Source: Phycisphaerae bacterium
Lineage (GTDB): Bacteria; Planctomycetota; Phycisphaerae; UBA1845; Fen-1342
Reading direction: 5' to 3'
DNA length: 64,000 nucleotides
Assembly (NCBI GenBank): GCA_028279405.1
Contig: JANQNU010000060.1
Span: 248,001 to 312,000 of the forward strand
Shown here: positions 1-7,828 of the stretch, piece after piece
How the letters are laid out: each line of letters opens with the position of its first letter
Numbering within the stretch: position 1 is the stretch's first letter
Made by a program: the position numbers and the translations under genes
Notes under the pieces: generated by a model
Seen by the model: only the letters and a program-made list of their open reading frames with translations
What the model was told of the DNA's origin: nothing
Databases searched by the model: none

Positions 1-95
1 GGTCGCATGAGCCAGCTCCGGGGACATGAGCGCAAAGTTTCCCGCGCCGCACGGCTTGCGTCAACGATAAAACGAGGCCCCGTCGGCGGTCTCCG

Positions 96-1850
96 TCACC
101 GCGTGTAGTTGAAATTGTCGTGTTGCACGCCGTGGCAGACGAGCGTACACGAGCCGCTGAAGCGTCCCGTATCCACGAACTGTCGCTGTCCCTGCACGAT
201 CGCGGTGTCGAAGTTGATCAGGTGGCTGTGCTCGCGCGGACTGCCCTCGACGCCGTGCGGCGTATGGCAGGCGCTGCATGGCGAGCGCCCGTCGATGATA
301 TGCCGGCGATGGAGCGAAAAACTCTCGTCCGCAAGGATCGAATTGCGGTCATGGCAGCGATAACACAGCGCGAATGTGTTCGCTGACTCGATCGTGAAGT
401 CAGCGGTCTCGTAGCGCGCGACCAGCAGGTTGTCGAACCGCGAGCCGTGCGGTCCGTTGGCAGCGGCGCCGCCGAACCGTCGGCTATCCGGGTTGTCGTG
501 ACAGTCCTGACAGCTCATCTGCCCCTGGGTGCGTGCCCCCGGGAGGAGGCTCGGATTGTCGACCGTCGACTGCGACGCCGCGATCGCGATCGGATGGGCC
601 GAGGCGGCGGACGGCTGGAATTGGCGGCGAATGTTCCCGAACGTATCTCGATCGCGAACGATGCGTCGATCGATCGGTACCGGTTTGTCAGCATGACACC
701 GGAAGCAAACCTCATACGAGAACCGTGCTTTGTCGATCACGCTGCCCTGGATCGAAACGCCTTGCACATGCTCCATTGTCTCGATCCGCGCCGGTCCTTG
801 TTGGCGGGCGACGTTCGCGGTTCCCGCACCGCTTGCCTGGGCCGCGTGTGGGTTGTGACAGTCCACACAATTGACGTGTGGCGGCATCGACAGCGGGTCT
901 TCCGCAGGATCGTGCCGGTCGCGGCGCGCAAATCGCGTGCCGTGGCCGCTGCGTTGTCCGATCGCGGACCGGACATCGACGCCGCTGATGCCGTCGTGGC
1001 AGCCGAGGCACAAGTCCTGTGTCGGGCCCCGGAGCAAACGTTCCCGCTGCGGCGCCCCATGCGAAACGTGGCAGGTGCCGCAGGCGTTGTCGGCCAGCGA
1101 CGTGAACGCCAATGGCTCGCCGGTCGTCAGGGTCGCCGGCACGGGCCGACCGCTGTTCGCGTGGGCCGACCGCCGCCATCCGTCGAGCTGGTGGCAGGTC
1201 AGGCACAGCGCGCCGCGCCGGGTCGGCGCCCGGAGGAAGTCGCCCAATTCGTTGTTGTGCGGGTCGTGGCAGGCGGTACATTCCAGCTCGCCGCGGTCGC
1301 CGAGCGGAATGCTGCGTCCTACCTGGTCCGGCGTGCGCAACTGCGGGTCGCGATTGCTCAGCAGCCGATCGAATCGCAGACCGACCGGGTGATCGTCGGA
1401 AAGGTCGTTGGTCAGGTCGCTGGGACCGGTCGGAATGAACGGATGGGTCATGGGGATCGGCTGCTCGCGACTGACCGTCAGCCCCAGTGCGATGCTGCCG
1501 TCGTGGCAGCTCAGGCACAACTTGCTCGCGGCGCCCGGCTGATCGATCCGGGCGTCGATCGTGCTGCTGTTGTAGATCCGATAGTGCGTTCGGGGGTTGT
1601 AGCGGTTCCAGAGCGGCGCGGCCGGGTTCGCGTTGTGCGGCGTATGACAGAATATGCACACGCGCGACTCGTTGATCGCTCGAACGCGGCCCGGACCGAA
1701 ACGCGACAGGTCATGTCGCGAGTTGACCACGCTGTCGTCGGCGAGCGCGACAGACGCCACGATCGCCGAAGGCAGGCCGGTTGCAATGAGCACGAGACAC
1801 GCTTCCAGTCGAGCGCGCCGACGTCTGGTTATTGCACGGGGTCGTTCCAT
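96..1850 (-). CDS. Exported multihaem c-type cytochrome, doubled-CXXCH type (11 haem sites)
   Basis: A 584-residue protein with an Arg-rich N-terminus and a hydrophobic stretch ending near VASVALA, read as a signal peptide. Eleven CXXCH haem-binding motifs run through it (CIFCH, CLSCH, CTACH, CLTCH, CGTCH, CLGCH, CVDCH, CFRCH, CQDCH, CYRCH, CSACH), several followed by DPH/TPH/NPH as in the doubled-CXXCH family. A twelfth site near the C-terminus is CTLVCH, a CX3CH spacing that may or may not bind haem. The likely role is multi-centre electron transfer in the periplasm or outside the cell. It is the last gene of a leftward trio: its start lies inside the end of the NHL lipoprotein gene (22-base overlap), with a GGGAG ribosome-binding sequence before the ATG. 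I see nothing recognisable in bases 1-95 downstream. Confidence 0.9.
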   Translation of the reverse strand: MERPRAITRRRRARLEACLVLIATGLPSAIVASVALADDSVVNSRHDLSRFGPGRVRAINESRVCIFCHTPHNANPAAPLWNRYNPRTHYRIYNSSTIDARIDQPGAASKLCLSCHDGSIALGLTVSREQPIPMTHPFIPTGPSDLTNDLSDDHPVGLRFDRLLSNRDPQLRTPDQVGRSIPLGDRGELECTACHDPHNNELGDFLRAPTRRGALCLTCHQLDGWRRSAHANSGRPVPATLTTGEPLAFTSLADNACGTCHVSHGAPQRERLLRGPTQDLCLGCHDGISGVDVRSAIGQRSGHGTRFARRDRHDPAEDPLSMPPHVNCVDCHNPHAAQASGAGTANVARQQGPARIETMEHVQGVSIQGSVIDKARFSYEVCFRCHADKPVPIDRRIVRDRDTFGNIRRQFQPSAASAHPIAIAASQSTVDNPSLLPGARTQGQMSCQDCHDNPDSRRFGGAAANGPHGSRFDNLLVARYETADFTIESANTFALCYRCHDRNSILADESFSLHRRHIIDGRSPCSACHTPHGVEGSPREHSHLINFDTAIVQGQRQFVDTGRFSGSCTLVCHGVQHDNFNYTR

Positions 1851-2947
1851 TCCGGCTTCTCCCGCAAGTATTGAAACACCTGGACGCGGCGATTGCGCGT
1901 GTCCGCGACCCAGATGCGATCCTGATCATCAATCGTAATCCCCGATGGCAGGTTGAACATCCCGGGATCGCTCCCGCCCTGCCCGAACGCCATCAGCAAC
2001 CGCCCCCGTTCGTCGAACATCTGGATATTCTCGAACTGGTTGTCGAGAACGTACAGGTGTCCCTCGGAATCAAACGCAGCATCACGCGGCAACGAAAAGT
2101 CGCCGGCGCCGTTGCCCTTCTTGCCGATGAATCGCAGATCCGCCGAATCGCGTGCCATGAGCGCCACGCGAAAGTTCATTGTGTCGCAGATCGCGACCCG
2201 CCCGTCGCGCCCGGTCGCGACCGCGGTGGGAAAACGCAGCGCGTCCTCTCCAAGCGTCGTTGCGACTGCTCCTGTCCGGTCCAGGCCCAGGCAGCGATGG
2301 GCCGCGCTGTCCGCAACCCACAGGCGCTGCGCATCCGCCGACCACGCCGCCGAAACCGGGCGATCGAATGCGTGCGAGACCGCCAGACGTCGAGCAGTGC
2401 CACCCGCGTCGAGCAGCCAGATATTGCCGGCTTGAGCGTCGACGATGCCGAGCGCACCATCCATGTAGAACAAGTCGAGCGGCCATTCCAGCGATGTGCC
2501 GTTTACCTCGCGGATGGTTGTCATCGTTCGTGTGCGCAGGTTCATCCGGTATACCGTCGGTCCGCCGGGGGCAGCCGGATCCGCGACCGCGACTTCGTCC
2601 CCGCGGACCGCGACCGCGTTCGGCGACGCAAACTCGATCGCCGATCGAGGTCCCGTGAAGACCTCGCCGAGGATCTGCAGGCCGTTCTTGGTGCGCCCGA
2701 GACTGCGTTCACCGTCGAGCCAGCCGACATAGCGGATGCGCGGCACGTCCGGCGACGGCGGCCAAACCAAGTCCGACGGCCCCTGCGGAAACCGGGCGGC
2801 CCGTTCTGCACAGCCGCTCGAAACCGCCATCAGCGCGGCAAGCGCCGCTGGCAGTGCCACCCAGAAGGGCGTGATCAGCTGGGTGCCCCACCCCATCTTG
2901 GGGTGGGGGACGGAACTGCGCATCTTGTGCTTCCGTGCTCTTATCAT
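1829..2947 (-). CDS. NHL-repeat beta-propeller lipoprotein
   Basis: A 372-residue protein with a lipoprotein-type signal (hydrophobic run ending SSGC, Cys near residue 46), then repeated NHL blades such as PNAVAVRGDEVAVAD, FPTAVATGRDGRVAICD and LPSGITIDDQDRIWVAD. It is probably a membrane-anchored six-bladed propeller acting as scaffold between the beta-barrel and the cytochrome encoded on either side. The ATG overlaps the stop of the beta-barrel gene by ATGA, which supports this start. Codons for VPHPKMGWGT, just before the hydrophobic core, are an exact copy of a 28-base palindromic repeat found in spacers elsewhere in the window. A downstream ATG inside the repeat (MGWGT) is an alternative start, but it would leave a signal with no basic N-region. 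Confidence 0.85.
   Translation of the reverse strand: MIRARKHKMRSSVPHPKMGWGTQLITPFWVALPAALAALMAVSSGCAERAARFPQGPSDLVWPPSPDVPRIRYVGWLDGERSLGRTKNGLQILGEVFTGPRSAIEFASPNAVAVRGDEVAVADPAAPGGPTVYRMNLRTRTMTTIREVNGTSLEWPLDLFYMDGALGIVDAQAGNIWLLDAGGTARRLAVSHAFDRPVSAAWSADAQRLWVADSAAHRCLGLDRTGAVATTLGEDALRFPTAVATGRDGRVAICDTMNFRVALMARDSADLRFIGKKGNGAGDFSLPRDAAFDSEGHLYVLDNQFENIQMFDERGRLLMAFGQGGSDPGMFNLPSGITIDDQDRIWVADTRNRRVQVFQYLREKPEWNDPVQ
2883..2910 (-). repeat. Palindromic repeat copy inside a coding region
   Basis: A 28-base imperfect palindrome whose arms are CCCCACCCC and GGGGTGGGG. Read on the minus strand it is identical over all 28 bases to the copy at 25572-25599, and close to those at 9281-9308 and 52824-52852. 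Here it is translated in frame as part of the N-terminal region of the NHL lipoprotein. Confidence 0.85.
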
Positions 2948-5028
2948 CTTCGAATCACCGGGATTTCACGTCGCAAGCGGAACCAGGCGGCAAACGTCTC
3001 GTCGTTCGAGCCCGGCAAGTCCAACCGATCGTATTCGAGTTCGACGCTGGCGGTGAACAGTCCGATCTGCCAGAAGATGCCGCCGTTGAGATCGAAGCCG
3101 TGCGTCGCGCCGAAGATCGAGTCATCCTCATACCGGTAGAGCGCCTGAAACCGGCACTCGCTGCGGTCGCCGAGCAGGCAGCGGTAGCCGACGCCGGCGT
3201 CGAACAGCAGCGTATCACGCGGTGCGAGCCCGGGGGCCCCACGAAAATCAAAATAGGAGAAGTTGCTGCGCCCATCGAGCGTGTGCGGCGAGCGGTTGAG
3301 CAGCACGACGTCACCCGTGAAATGGGCCGCTTGATAGGGATCGATCGAGTCGTCGTTGTACTCGTATTCGGCGCCGACCGACCCCCGCGGGCGCTGGTAG
3401 CGCACACCGAGTCGATGCCGGTTGATGTCCCGGGCCGGCGTGAAGCCGAAGTTACCATCGACACTCTCGAATTGGTACGACCCATAGTAGTACGGCGTCC
3501 ATCCGTTCTTGAAGTCCTGCTGGAGGCGCAGGTCGACCCGATCGCGATCGAGCATCAATCGTGGCGAACGGTTGAATCGATAGGTCACGCGCACCGCCTG
3601 CCCGTTCTGGATCCGGCCGTTGAGTACGCGTCGTAGTTGCGTGAAGCGCCCGAAGGTAATCACGACGTAGTCCGTTCCTTCGACGTAGACCCGTTGTCGT
3701 TCAAGATCGGTGATCCGGATACTGAGCCGATCGATATCCGCATTCTGCAAATAGGCCGAGAGCGGATCGCGGAACGTGACCGTTTCGTTGATGACTTGTC
3801 CGACGCGCTCGTCGGCTTCCGTTTCGATTGTCGCGTGCGTGTAGTTCAGGTTGCCGCGGAAGCTGCCGAGCGCATTCTCGCGGGCGTAGGCGAAGTTGAT
3901 CGTTCCACCCCACTCGTCGGTATCGCCGAACCGCTCAGCGTCCTGGCGCAGAAAGTAAAGGTTGGCTGTCGTGAGCAGCGCATCGTTCGCCTGATGCGTG
4001 AAACCGGCCTCGCCGCGCCATTGCGAGATCTGCGTCCCTTCGAAGGCGTCCTGGTAGTACTGAAAGCGATAATGCGTCGCGAACGAGTCCGTATGCTGGA
4101 GGATCAGCTGCGGTGACACCTCATAAATGTCGCGGGCCAGGTCTCCGACTTCATCCTGGAAGCGGCCGAATGTCTGAAAGCTGCTACGCTCGTCGGCACC
4201 AAAACGCAACTCGTGACTCAGCGTGAGGTCGCTGCGCGCCGTATCGAAACGCGTGCGCGAACCCGCAAAGCGCTGTCGCTGGTCCGAATACTCGTAGTTG
4301 AGGTTGAGCCGCTGTGTGTCACTGGGGCGCCAGGTGGCATCGTAGGTCAGGCGTTTGTCAGAGTAGATCTCGTCATCGAGTCGGCCGCGGCCGATGCTCG
4401 TGCGATCCTCGAACTCGTTCTCGAACGTCAGGCGCATCGGAAGCACCGGGTCGTTGTACAACAACTCGACGCCTTCGACCTGTCGATCGAATTCGATGCT
4501 CGGCAGGAACGGTCGCGGGATGCGCTCCTGCCGACGTCTGGCGAACGTGTTGAGGGTCAGCTTGCCCGCAGGGAAGAGAGTGGCGCGCGCATCGTATTCC
4601 AGCAGGTCGCCGTCGGGATTGTCGCGCCGGCCGAAGCCGAATCCGCTCTCTTCGAAGTCTTCCTGGACCAGTCCCCAGCGGCCGACGAACTGGAATTGCA
4701 GGAAGCGATCGCTGACGAGCGACCCACTCGCCTCCATGCCCAGCGACTCCTCCATCCGTAACGACTGGTAGCGGCGACGGGCAACGCCGCGACTCGCGCC
4801 GGCGGGGTCGTTTCGCGTTCGTCGTGAAAGGGTCTGCGACTCGATTTGGAGGTCGAACGAGAGATCGTCGAATTTGAAGAACGATTGCGTCGGCGATCGG
4901 GTTGCGCCAAACGCCGCATTCTCGCGCGTTTCTGCGTCGGATGACTCAGTTGTTGATGGCGCGTCGTCGGGCCGCGCCGCGTCAATGGCGAGGCAGACGA
5001 TTCCGATGGCAAGAACCCGTCGTCGCAT
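2944..5028 (-). CDS. Putative outer-membrane beta-barrel (porin component of a cytochrome conduit)
   Basis: A 694-residue exported protein: a short signal (MRRRVLAIGIVCLAIDA), then about 600 residues of alternating polar/hydrophobic strands rich in Tyr, Phe, Arg and Asp, without hydrophobic helices. This is what a large outer-membrane barrel looks like. Strand-like segments recur, for example FLQFQFVGRWGLV, LNLNYEYSDQ and HRLGVRYQRP. It ends REIPVIRR rather than in a terminal aromatic residue, so the last strand is not the textbook form. In porin-cytochrome complexes of Geobacter and relatives a barrel of this size surrounds multihaem cytochromes, and its position as first gene of an operon with NHL and multihaem genes fits that. 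I infer function from architecture and context and cannot name a specific family. Confidence 0.65.
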   Translation of the reverse strand: MRRRVLAIGIVCLAIDAARPDDAPSTTESSDAETRENAAFGATRSPTQSFFKFDDLSFDLQIESQTLSRRTRNDPAGASRGVARRRYQSLRMEESLGMEASGSLVSDRFLQFQFVGRWGLVQEDFEESGFGFGRRDNPDGDLLEYDARATLFPAGKLTLNTFARRRQERIPRPFLPSIEFDRQVEGVELLYNDPVLPMRLTFENEFEDRTSIGRGRLDDEIYSDKRLTYDATWRPSDTQRLNLNYEYSDQRQRFAGSRTRFDTARSDLTLSHELRFGADERSSFQTFGRFQDEVGDLARDIYEVSPQLILQHTDSFATHYRFQYYQDAFEGTQISQWRGEAGFTHQANDALLTTANLYFLRQDAERFGDTDEWGGTINFAYARENALGSFRGNLNYTHATIETEADERVGQVINETVTFRDPLSAYLQNADIDRLSIRITDLERQRVYVEGTDYVVITFGRFTQLRRVLNGRIQNGQAVRVTYRFNRSPRLMLDRDRVDLRLQQDFKNGWTPYYYGSYQFESVDGNFGFTPARDINRHRLGVRYQRPRGSVGAEYEYNDDSIDPYQAAHFTGDVVLLNRSPHTLDGRSNFSYFDFRGAPGLAPRDTLLFDAGVGYRCLLGDRSECRFQALYRYEDDSIFGATHGFDLNGGIFWQIGLFTASVELEYDRLDLPGSNDETFAAWFRLRREIPVIRR

Positions 5029-5230
5029 GGAGCCCGTGTTCAGTGGGACGCTGCCGCAATTACACTGTTATTGGCGCTACACCGTTGCACGATCACTCCT
5101 GGGGCCGCCAAGCCGACGACCAATTCGTTGGCCTATTCGTGATCGCTGTCGACGTCGCGCGGTAACGTACCGCACGCGATAGGGGATCGTCTAGCGTTAT
5201 GCTGGTGAAGGCGTGGCAAAAGCTATTCCA

Positions 5231-5259
5231 TTGATTGGCGCGCAGCGACGCTCTATAGT
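5231..5259 (+). promoter_or_regulatory. Candidate sigma-70-type promoter for the rightward cytochrome operon
   Basis: TTGATT at 5231-5236 and TATAGT at 5254-5259 are separated by 17 bases. The ATG of the 4-haem cytochrome begins only 10 bases after the -10 element, and no Shine-Dalgarno sequence lies between, so a transcript from here would be nearly or fully leaderless. Confidence 0.45.
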
Positions 5260-5268
5260 CGCAACATC

Positions 5269-5883
5269 ATGAGACGCAACATCGCGTGGTTGGGGTTTGC
5301 ACCACTGGCAGCGCTGCTCGCGCTGACGGCATGGACCGCAGCCAACGGCAATGACGAACGATCGGCCGAGCGCATCGCGAAGACGGTTTGGCAGGCCGAC
5401 CACGGCCTCATCGGCAGCAAGCACGACTTCACCGAACAGGGGGCCTTTACGAGCGATTTGTGCTTACCTTGTCACGCGCCGCACATGACATCGCAGGATG
5501 CGGCGCTGTTGACGCGCGATGTGCCCAACGAGAGTCGACAGGGGAGGTCCACGGAGCGCGTGGTGTTCGACGCGAGTTCGTTGCTTTGTCTGAGCTGTCA
5601 CGACGGAATCACGGCCCAAGACGTCTACGCGACCACGCACGCTGCTATCGGCATCACACTGACTGACCGATCACGGTTGACGACACACCCCGTCGGCGTG
5701 CGTTATCGCCCGACCGATCCACGCTATCACAGCGCGGCGGCCGTTCAGCAGACGTTACCGTTACCTGGAGGGCGGATCCAGTGTGTCACTTGCCACGACC
5801 CGCACAATACCGGTCGTCATCCGGGAATGCTGGTGATCTCCAATGACCGCAGTCGACTCTGCCTGACATGTCATCGTCTATGA
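5269..5883 (+). CDS. Small exported multihaem cytochrome (4 CXXCH)
   Basis: A 204-residue protein with a signal peptide (hydrophobic segment up to about residue 26, ALTAWTAANG) and four CXXCH motifs: CLPCH, CLSCH, CVTCH and CLTCH. CHAPH, CHDG and CHDPH contexts match the doubled-CXXCH/cytochrome c3-like family. It resembles a short version of the N-terminal part of the 11-haem protein encoded leftward; both contain an LCLSCHDGI/S element followed by a THP(V/F) segment. It is probably a periplasmic electron shuttle feeding the conduit. First gene of the rightward operon; its TGA overlaps the next ATG by ATGA. No ribosome-binding site is visible. Confidence 0.88.
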   Translation: MRRNIAWLGFAPLAALLALTAWTAANGNDERSAERIAKTVWQADHGLIGSKHDFTEQGAFTSDLCLPCHAPHMTSQDAALLTRDVPNESRQGRSTERVVFDASSLLCLSCHDGITAQDVYATTHAAIGITLTDRSRLTTHPVGVRYRPTDPRYHSAAAVQQTLPLPGGRIQCVTCHDPHNTGRHPGMLVISNDRSRLCLTCHRL

Positions 5884-7826
5884 GCCGGGCTGAGCGCCGA
5901 TTCCGGTGTGCGATGGCGCGCGACGTTAAGCAGCTTCCTATTTTCGGATGGGGCGCGGAACGTCTGTGCCAGTCTGTACTGTCGATCCTCTTGGCGCTGT
6001 CGACCGTTGGTTGTGAGAGTACGCCGCGCCAGCGGTCGACCGATCGGGCGCAGCGGACGGAAGGCGCCGTCAACCTCGGAAACCTTCGGTTTGGCCGCGC
6101 CCCGAGTGCCGGCGAGGTGCGCCTGGCGGACTTCCTCTTTGGATCGGTCCCCGCTTCCGGCGTCACGCCGATCAAGCCGACCGACATTGCATCGTTGCCA
6201 GGTGGCGCGTTGATGATCAGCGACATGGGGCATGCCACTGTCTTGCACTTCGACGGTCGGGCGCTGGCGGGCCTTCCGATCGCCGGTGTCGGCGTGTCGT
6301 GGTCGCCCGCCGACGATACGCTCCTCGTGACCGATCCCGGTGGGAGCGTCGTGTCGCGTTACAACAGCAACGGCGATGTGCTCCAACGCTACACCTTGTC
6401 GTCGAGCGGTTTCCGTCCAGTGGCAGCAGCGATCGTTGGCGACGCGGTCTGGGTTACCAACAGCGCCGCGCACCGTATCGAAGTGTTCGATAGCGCCTCC
6501 GGGGCTCATCGCCGATCGATCGGTCGGCGTGGTAGCGGCGTTGGCGAGTTCCGGATGCCCGCGGGGATCACGTTCGACGCGGAAGAGGTGTTCGTCGTCG
6601 ATACGCTCGGGCGCCGCGTGCATGTTTTCGACACGGACGGCTCATGGCGTCGTGAGATCGGCACGCTGAGTGCGACGCGGATTGGCCTCGGGCGCCCGAA
6701 GGATGTTGCGGTCGGACCGGATGGGCGTGTATTCGTCACCGATGCGACGGGGCCGGCGGTGCGTGTCTACGAGCGTGACGGCCGGTACCTGACCTCGTTC
6801 GGCTTCGACCCCGACGATTCGGCGACGTTGGCACTGCCCAGCGGCGTGGCAATCGTGTCTAATCTGCGAGCAGCAACTGAGCGCGCAGGCCCGGCGCGGA
6901 TTGCGTATCACGTGCTGGTCTGTGAGCAGGTCAACGATCCGGGAGTTCGGGCGTTTGCCTGGCTAGGACGGCCGTCGAAACCGGTGCGTCCGACAACGAG
7001 CGGGCGGCTGGCGCGGGTGACGCCGACGGTCGCGAATCCGCACTGGGAGCCGACGGGCTGCGCCGCATGCCACACGGAATCGCCGCCGCGCGCAATCGCG
7101 CGGGATCGAGCGGATGCGATTTGTCTCTCCTGCCACGACAACCAAAAAGCGGTCGCGGAGGTGCATCCGATCGGGCGCGCCGCGACGAGCGCGATGACGC
7201 GGCCGGCCGACGGCTTTCCGCTCGTTGACGGGAAGTTGGGTTGTCTGACGTGTCACGATGTTGCGCGCCACTGCGACCCGACGGCCCGGCCGTCGGCGTC
7301 GAATCCCGCACTCGTGCGAGCCTTCGATCGCGCGGCGCCGCTCGAGTTCTGTCGACAATGTCATATCGCGGACAACTGGCGCTTCAATCCGCACCAGCCA
7401 AAGATCGACGGGCAGACGTCGCAGCGGACGTGCCTCTTCTGTCATGAAGTGTCAAACGGGACTGCGGGTGATTCTGCTAGCAAACGTGTTTCACGTGAAA
7501 CGGCGTTGCGCGTCGACGGTACGAGACTGCATGCGGAGCCGACGCGATTGTGTCTGGGGTGTCATACGGTGCACGCCGACCTTGCGCCCAACGGGCACCT
7601 CGGCCAGCGGATCGACGCCAGTGACCGCTACAGACCGCCTGTAGACGCTTCGTTGCCGCTGCATTCCGATCGGATCACCTGTGCGACGTGTCACAATCCT
7701 CATCGTTTCAATGATCGTGATCCCGCGCCGTTCCGAATCGGAACGTTGGCGCCGTCGGTCGCCGATCGTGCGATCCTGCTGCGCCAATCGTATGATCGGC
7801 TCTGCACGAACTGTCATCCGCAATAA
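5880..7826 (+). CDS. Lipoprotein fusing an NHL beta-propeller to an 8-haem cytochrome domain
   Basis: A 648-residue protein. The start at 5880 is chosen because it gives an ATGA overlap with the upstream stop; an in-frame ATG four codons earlier (5868) is possible. The signal ends at a lipobox (LSTVGC). Residues of about 85-330 hold NHL-like blades (RMPAGITFDAEEVFVVD, GRPKDVAVGPDGRVFVTD). The C-terminal 300 residues carry eight CXXCH motifs: CAACH, CLSCH, CLTCH, CRQCH, CLFCH, CLGCH, CATCH and CTNCH. The leftward operon keeps these two functions in separate genes, so this is a natural fusion linking propeller and cytochrome in one physical unit. The segment PIFGWG near the N-terminus resembles the translated palindromic repeat in the other NHL lipoprotein, but at DNA level the match is weak. 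Confidence 0.88.
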   Translation: MSRAERRFRCAMARDVKQLPIFGWGAERLCQSVLSILLALSTVGCESTPRQRSTDRAQRTEGAVNLGNLRFGRAPSAGEVRLADFLFGSVPASGVTPIKPTDIASLPGGALMISDMGHATVLHFDGRALAGLPIAGVGVSWSPADDTLLVTDPGGSVVSRYNSNGDVLQRYTLSSSGFRPVAAAIVGDAVWVTNSAAHRIEVFDSASGAHRRSIGRRGSGVGEFRMPAGITFDAEEVFVVDTLGRRVHVFDTDGSWRREIGTLSATRIGLGRPKDVAVGPDGRVFVTDATGPAVRVYERDGRYLTSFGFDPDDSATLALPSGVAIVSNLRAATERAGPARIAYHVLVCEQVNDPGVRAFAWLGRPSKPVRPTTSGRLARVTPTVANPHWEPTGCAACHTESPPRAIARDRADAICLSCHDNQKAVAEVHPIGRAATSAMTRPADGFPLVDGKLGCLTCHDVARHCDPTARPSASNPALVRAFDRAAPLEFCRQCHIADNWRFNPHQPKIDGQTSQRTCLFCHEVSNGTAGDSASKRVSRETALRVDGTRLHAEPTRLCLGCHTVHADLAPNGHLGQRIDASDRYRPPVDASLPLHSDRITCATCHNPHRFNDRDPAPFRIGTLAPSVADRAILLRQSYDRLCTNCHPQ

Positions 7827-7828
7827 GC

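Noticed and set aside
447-1874. Long open frame on the plus strand opposite the 11-haem cytochrome
   Set aside because: Very Arg/Val/Ala-rich with no domain; it is the GC-rich shadow of the minus-strand gene, whose CXXCH motifs are unambiguous.
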